Shown: piece by piece, positions 5,017 to 7,852 of the stretch
Layout: the number at the start of each line of letters is the position of its first letter
How positions within the stretch are numbered: position 1 is the stretch's first letter
Source: Sphingobacteriaceae bacterium
GTDB taxonomy: Bacteria > Bacteroidota > Bacteroidia > B-17B0 > Aurantibacillaceae
Direction: 5' to 3'
Length of the DNA: 7,852 nucleotides
Assembly (NCBI GenBank): GCA_025360355.1
Contig: JANYCL010000406.1
Location: 1-7,852, forward strand
Program-made: the position numbers and the translations under genes
Notes under the pieces: generated by a model
The model's input: the letters and a program-made list of their open reading frames with translations, nothing else
Database searches by the model: none
Told to the model about the DNA's origin: nothing

Positions 5017-6417
5017 ATGATAAAATACCTTTTTGTAACAATTAATTCGATAGCACTATTTTTTTACAGTTTGTTTTTAGATAATGGAACTGTAAGCATC
5101 AAAGGAAACTTCCCGACCAACATAAAACCGGGAACAGAAGTAACCGCCGAATTAATTGTCAATAAGGGAACCATGGGAGGGTTTGCAAAATTACAGATAG
5201 AAGTTCCGGAAGGAGTTTCTGTAAAGGAATCGGATAGCAAGGGCGCTACCTTTTCATTTGCCGCTGGAATTGGTAAATGGATCTGGACAGGCGTTCCTTC
5301 AGATGCAGAGTTTACAGTTAAATTTATTTTAGTGGCCGATGCCTCTGTTAGTGGTACAAAACAAATAGCCGCTAAATTTTCTTATATAGAAAACAACAAT
5401 AAACAAATTGTAGAAATGCCTCCTGTTGAAGTTATATTTGGTGAAGGTAGTACTCCTGTGGTTAATGCTTCAGAACCAACTACACAGCCTGTTGTAAACA
5501 CCACTCCAACAGTTGAAACAACCACAGCTAAAACTGAATCAACTCCAACTGTCTCCACAGGTGATGAGCCGAATAGCAGAGTTACAGTTGTAAGAACAAT
5601 TTCAAAAGGCGCAACCGCAAACGACTGGAACATAAATTTAAAAATAAGTAAAGATGGTATTAAAGGTTTTGCGCGTTACAGCGATCTGTTGCCTGAAGGT
5701 TTTACTGCAAAGCAAGATAAAGTGAATGGAAGTTCTTTCTCGGTTGCCGATGGGAAAATAAAATTTGTTTGGGTAAATGTTCCTGCAGAAACTGAACTTG
5801 AAATTTCTTATGTATTAAGCGGAACTTATAAAGAAATGAATTTAGAAGGTGAATTTTCTTATCTGGAAAGTAACCAATCAAAATTTTTCAAATTACAACC
5901 GGAAAAATTACCCCGTTACGAAACACCGACAGAAACTCCTGTAGCAAATACGCAAACTGTTGCAGAAACTCCTGTAGCAAATACACAAACCGTTGCAGAA
6001 ACTCCCGTTGCAAATACACAAACTTTTGCTGAGACTCCCGTTGCAAACACCAAAACCGTTGCAGAAACTCCTGTAGCAAATACACAAACTGTTGCAGAAA
6101 CGCCGGTAACTGAAACTACGAAATCAAACAGTAATGTTTCTTATTGCGTTCAAATTGGTGCTTATACAAATGCAGCAGTTTCTTCTTCAAAATTAGCAGG
6201 CATATATCACATTTCTGAAAAAATAAGAAGTGAAATGGCCGGTGGTTTTACAAAATTCATGGTTGGAAAATATGGCGAATATAAATCAGCACGTAATCAT
6301 CGTGAAGATGTAAAAGGCAAAGGTGTTAATGATGCATTTGTAGCAGCATATAACGGACCATCAAGAATTACAGTACAAGAAGCATTGATGATCTCGAATC
6401 AAAAATGGCTTCAATAA
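5017..6417 (+). CDS. Envelope protein: duplicated beta-rich domain, Thr/Pro repeat linker, C-terminal SPOR domain
   Basis: 466 residues. The N-terminus has one hydrophobic stretch (about 5-21) without a clear cleavage site, so it may be a signal anchor or an atypical signal peptide. Residues 25-142 and 188-300 are two diverged copies of a beta-rich domain: GGFAKLQIEVPEG / KGFARYSDLLPEG, ATFSF / SSFSV, KWIWTGVPSDAEF / KFVWVNVPAETEL, AKFSYIE / GEFSYLE. I do not recognise this domain by name. A Thr/Pro/Val linker (143-185) separates them. Residues 306-360 are five 11-residue repeats. Residues 375-447 form a SPOR-like domain: YCVQIGAYTNA, then GFTKFMVGKYGEYKSARNH, then GVNDAFVAAYNG and RITVQEA. 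SPOR domains in general bind septal, stem-peptide-free peptidoglycan. I infer a periplasmic or outer-membrane-associated partner of the two flanking beta-barrel proteins. The ATG follows the previous stop by 8 bases, without a Shine-Dalgarno. Confidence 0.8.
   Translation: MIKYLFVTINSIALFFYSLFLDNGTVSIKGNFPTNIKPGTEVTAELIVNKGTMGGFAKLQIEVPEGVSVKESDSKGATFSFAAGIGKWIWTGVPSDAEFTVKFILVADASVSGTKQIAAKFSYIENNNKQIVEMPPVEVIFGEGSTPVVNASEPTTQPVVNTTPTVETTTAKTESTPTVSTGDEPNSRVTVVRTISKGATANDWNINLKISKDGIKGFARYSDLLPEGFTAKQDKVNGSSFSVADGKIKFVWVNVPAETELEISYVLSGTYKEMNLEGEFSYLESNQSKFFKLQPEKLPRYETPTETPVANTQTVAETPVANTQTVAETPVANTQTFAETPVANTKTVAETPVANTQTVAETPVTETTKSNSNVSYCVQIGAYTNAAVSSSKLAGIYHISEKIRSEMAGGFTKFMVGKYGEYKSARNHREDVKGKGVNDAFVAAYNGPSRITVQEALMISNQKWLQ
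5932..6096 (+). repeat. Five 33-bp in-frame tandem repeats (ETPVANTQTVA)
   Basis: Five exact-length units of 33 bp encode an 11-residue repeat, and a partial sixth (ETPV) follows to 6108. Unit 5 differs from unit 1 and from unit 2 by one base each. Units 3 and 4 share synonymous changes and carry the only amino-acid changes, Val to Phe in unit 3 and Gln to Lys in unit 4. The result is a flexible Thr/Pro-rich spacer before the SPOR domain, whose length could vary between strains. Confidence 0.95.
6139..6357 (+). other. SPOR-like peptidoglycan-binding domain (within CDS)
   Basis: Encodes residues 375-447. The opening strand YCVQIGAY, the central GGFTKFMVGKYGEYKSA and the closing VNDAFVAAY match the two-repeat SPOR pattern (YxVQxGaf; yrVxvGxfxxxxxA; gxxdaFV). 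SPOR domains bind glycan strands stripped of stem peptides, mostly at division sites. Confidence 0.8.
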
Positions 6418-6445
6418 ATTTTATTAAAATTACATACGTGCAATT

Positions 6446-7852
6446 ATGAGGTCGCTTTTCAGCTTCATCTTTAGTTTTCTCTTCGTCTTTGCCTCATTAG
6501 CGCAAACAGATACTTCGTATGTCATTCCCGATCCTAACGCTCCAATGGTGCCTCCATACAGCGTGGAGTATTTTAATAATAACGCAAAATTAATTCCACA
6601 GGATACAACACCTCAATTAGAAGATCTTAAAAATGCGATTCCTGTTTTTAAACCAAAAGTTTCTTTGGGAACAGGTATGCTTTCTTTTTTTGGTGATCTG
6701 TATGGCAAACATTATCAGGCACCGTGGACTTCCCGTGTAGGTTTTGATCTGAATGTTTCACACCGTTTAAACAGATATCTGCAAATTAATTTTAATGTAT
6801 TGTTTGGAAAACTTGGTGCATTTGAAAATTTACCGAACCGTCACGAAAATTTTCAATCTGAAATACGTGCAGGCGGTGTTAATTTATTGTATGACTTCGG
6901 AAATTTTATTCCTGATCAATATAAGATCCGTCCGTGGATAAGCGCAGGAGTTACCAGTTTCGAATTTTTATCTAAGACCGATCTGAAAGATAAGAATGGC
7001 GAAACATATTATTATTGGAATGATGGTTCTATAAAAAATATGGCTGAAGGAAGTGCGGGTTCTCAAAACGCAAAAAATTTGGTGCGTGATTATGTTTACG
7101 AAACAGATGTACGTGAAAGAAATGCAGATGGCTTTGGAAAATATCCTGAACGTTCATTTGCATTCCCATTGGGTTTTGGTGCATTAATGCAGGTTACACC
7201 GCGTTTCGATCTTAAATTAGGCGTGCAATATTATTTAACTACAACTGATTATATTGATGGCATCAGCAACAAAAGTGTTGGTAACCGACAAGGAACAAAA
7301 GCTAAAGATAAATTTGTGTACACATCATTTGCACTGCAATATGATCTGGTAGTTGACCGCAAAGAAAAAGATACTTTAAAAGATGCTTATGATAAAAGTA
7401 ATGTTGATTGGTTAGCAATTGATAATGCCGATTATGATAAAGATGGTGTAAAAGATCTTGAAGATGATTGTCAGGGAACACCTGTTGGTGTTAAGGTTGA
7501 CAAACATGGCTGTCCTTTGGATGATGATCAAGATGGCGTTCCAAATTATTTAGATGATGAGAATCCTTCGCCAAAAGGTGTTGAGGTAAATATGCATGGC
7601 GTTGCTTTAACGGATGAATTCTGGCAAAGTTGGTATGATCATTATTTTGATTCATTGGGTATTGACAGATCAACTGAAAAAATTGGAAATGCTTACGACT
7701 TTGCATCAGGAACCAAACCAAAAAATATTTCTACTTCAAATCCAAAAGAAGGAAGAATTTATACTGTTGAGTTAGCGCGATACGAAGGTGGAGTGCCGAG
7801 TGATGAGATGGCATTTTTATTAAGCATTGGTGATATTAAATCTACCATACAG
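6446..7852 (+). CDS. Outer-membrane beta-barrel protein with TSP3 repeats and start of a SPOR-like domain (3' partial)
   Basis: 469 codons are visible and the frame runs off the right edge. The ATG at 6446 begins a signal peptide (MRSLFSFIFSFLFVFASLA, likely cut before Gln20). A Pro-rich spacer (about 21-70) precedes a beta-barrel of about 71-303. Two TSP3 repeats follow: DYDKDGVKDLEDDC (329-342) and DDDQDGVPNYLD (359-370), with Cys342 and Cys356. The barrel segment LKDKNGETYYYWNDGSIKN (180-198) and the block from AIDNADYDKDGV onward match the gene at 3749, so the two are paralogues. Residues 438-469 (IYTVELARYEGGVPSDE and on) look like the first half of a SPOR domain, where the paralogue has an EF-hand. 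The gene lies 28 bases after the previous stop with no terminator, so it belongs to the same operon. An anchored outer-membrane role is inferred. Confidence 0.82.
   Translation, partial: MRSLFSFIFSFLFVFASLAQTDTSYVIPDPNAPMVPPYSVEYFNNNAKLIPQDTTPQLEDLKNAIPVFKPKVSLGTGMLSFFGDLYGKHYQAPWTSRVGFDLNVSHRLNRYLQINFNVLFGKLGAFENLPNRHENFQSEIRAGGVNLLYDFGNFIPDQYKIRPWISAGVTSFEFLSKTDLKDKNGETYYYWNDGSIKNMAEGSAGSQNAKNLVRDYVYETDVRERNADGFGKYPERSFAFPLGFGALMQVTPRFDLKLGVQYYLTTTDYIDGISNKSVGNRQGTKAKDKFVYTSFALQYDLVVDRKEKDTLKDAYDKSNVDWLAIDNADYDKDGVKDLEDDCQGTPVGVKVDKHGCPLDDDQDGVPNYLDDENPSPKGVEVNMHGVALTDEFWQSWYDHYFDSLGIDRSTEKIGNAYDFASGTKPKNISTSNPKEGRIYTVELARYEGGVPSDEMAFLLSIGDIKSTIQ
7430..7603 (+). other. Thrombospondin type 3 repeat pair (within partial CDS)
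   Basis: Encodes residues 329-386, aligned position for position with the repeat pair of the first barrel protein, including both Cys residues and the linker pattern GTPVGVKVDKHGC. The second loop has Gln in place of Gly at one loop position, so its calcium site may differ. Confidence 0.85.

Noticed and set aside
5382..5633. Minus-strand open frame of 83 codons
   Set aside because: It is antisense to the Thr/Val-rich linker of the SPOR protein; its Val-rich translation is a by-product of that composition.
5888..6085. Minus-strand repetitive open frame
   Set aside because: Its repetitiveness is simply the antisense reading of the 33-bp coding repeats.
5932..6096. CRISPR-like array
   Set aside because: The units are contiguous 33-bp coding repeats with no spacers between them.
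7491..7721. Minus-strand open frame rich in His
   Set aside because: It is antisense to the Asp-rich TSP3 region, where GAT codons read as ATC/TCA/CAT-type codons on the other strand.

Overview
The window reads as chromosomal DNA from an AT-rich member of the Bacteroidota. The evidence is the lack of Shine-Dalgarno sequences before starts (A/T-rich leaders instead), envelope proteins that join an outer-membrane beta-barrel to thrombospondin type 3 calcium repeats, SPOR domains of the type seen in this phylum, and the C-terminal ending FFEQ after an EF-hand. No RNA gene, insertion sequence, phage gene or CRISPR array is visible. The genus cannot be fixed from the sequence.

Left part (1-3572). 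The window opens inside a plus-strand membrane protein of polysaccharide synthesis. It has two membrane helices, a Rossmann-like CoA_binding_3-type domain, and a C-terminal remnant of a polyprenyl-phosphate sugar transferase whose catalytic core appears to be missing. It converges on a minus-strand rRNA cytosine-C5 methyltransferase (RsmF type); the two stop codons share the palindrome TTAA. The methyltransferase starts with TTG. Diverging from it is a full-length recX frame that has no ATG, GTG or TTG anywhere before its conserved N-terminus; the first such codon (TTG at 2462) would remove about a third of the protein. One base after recX comes an atypical short-chain dehydrogenase whose YxxxK active-site motif is replaced by SxxxR.

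Middle gap (3573-3748). This 176-base leader region holds a weak palindrome at the preceding stop, one possible Bacteroidota -7 element, and an uninterrupted 10-bp RNA hairpin shortly before the next gene.

Right part (3749-7852). Three plus-strand genes spaced 8 and 28 bases apart look like one operon for a surface or periplasmic assembly. The first and third are diverged paralogues: signal peptide, beta-barrel, two TSP3 calcium repeats. The first ends in an EF-hand and FFEQ tail; the third runs off the window just as a SPOR-like domain begins. Between them lies a protein with two copies of a beta-rich domain, a Thr/Pro-rich linker containing five 33-bp tandem repeats, and a C-terminal SPOR domain. 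A reasonable inference is that the barrels sit in the outer membrane while SPOR domains tie the assembly to peptidoglycan, replacing the OmpA domain that usually follows TSP3 repeats. This three-gene set is the best candidate here for an undescribed system.
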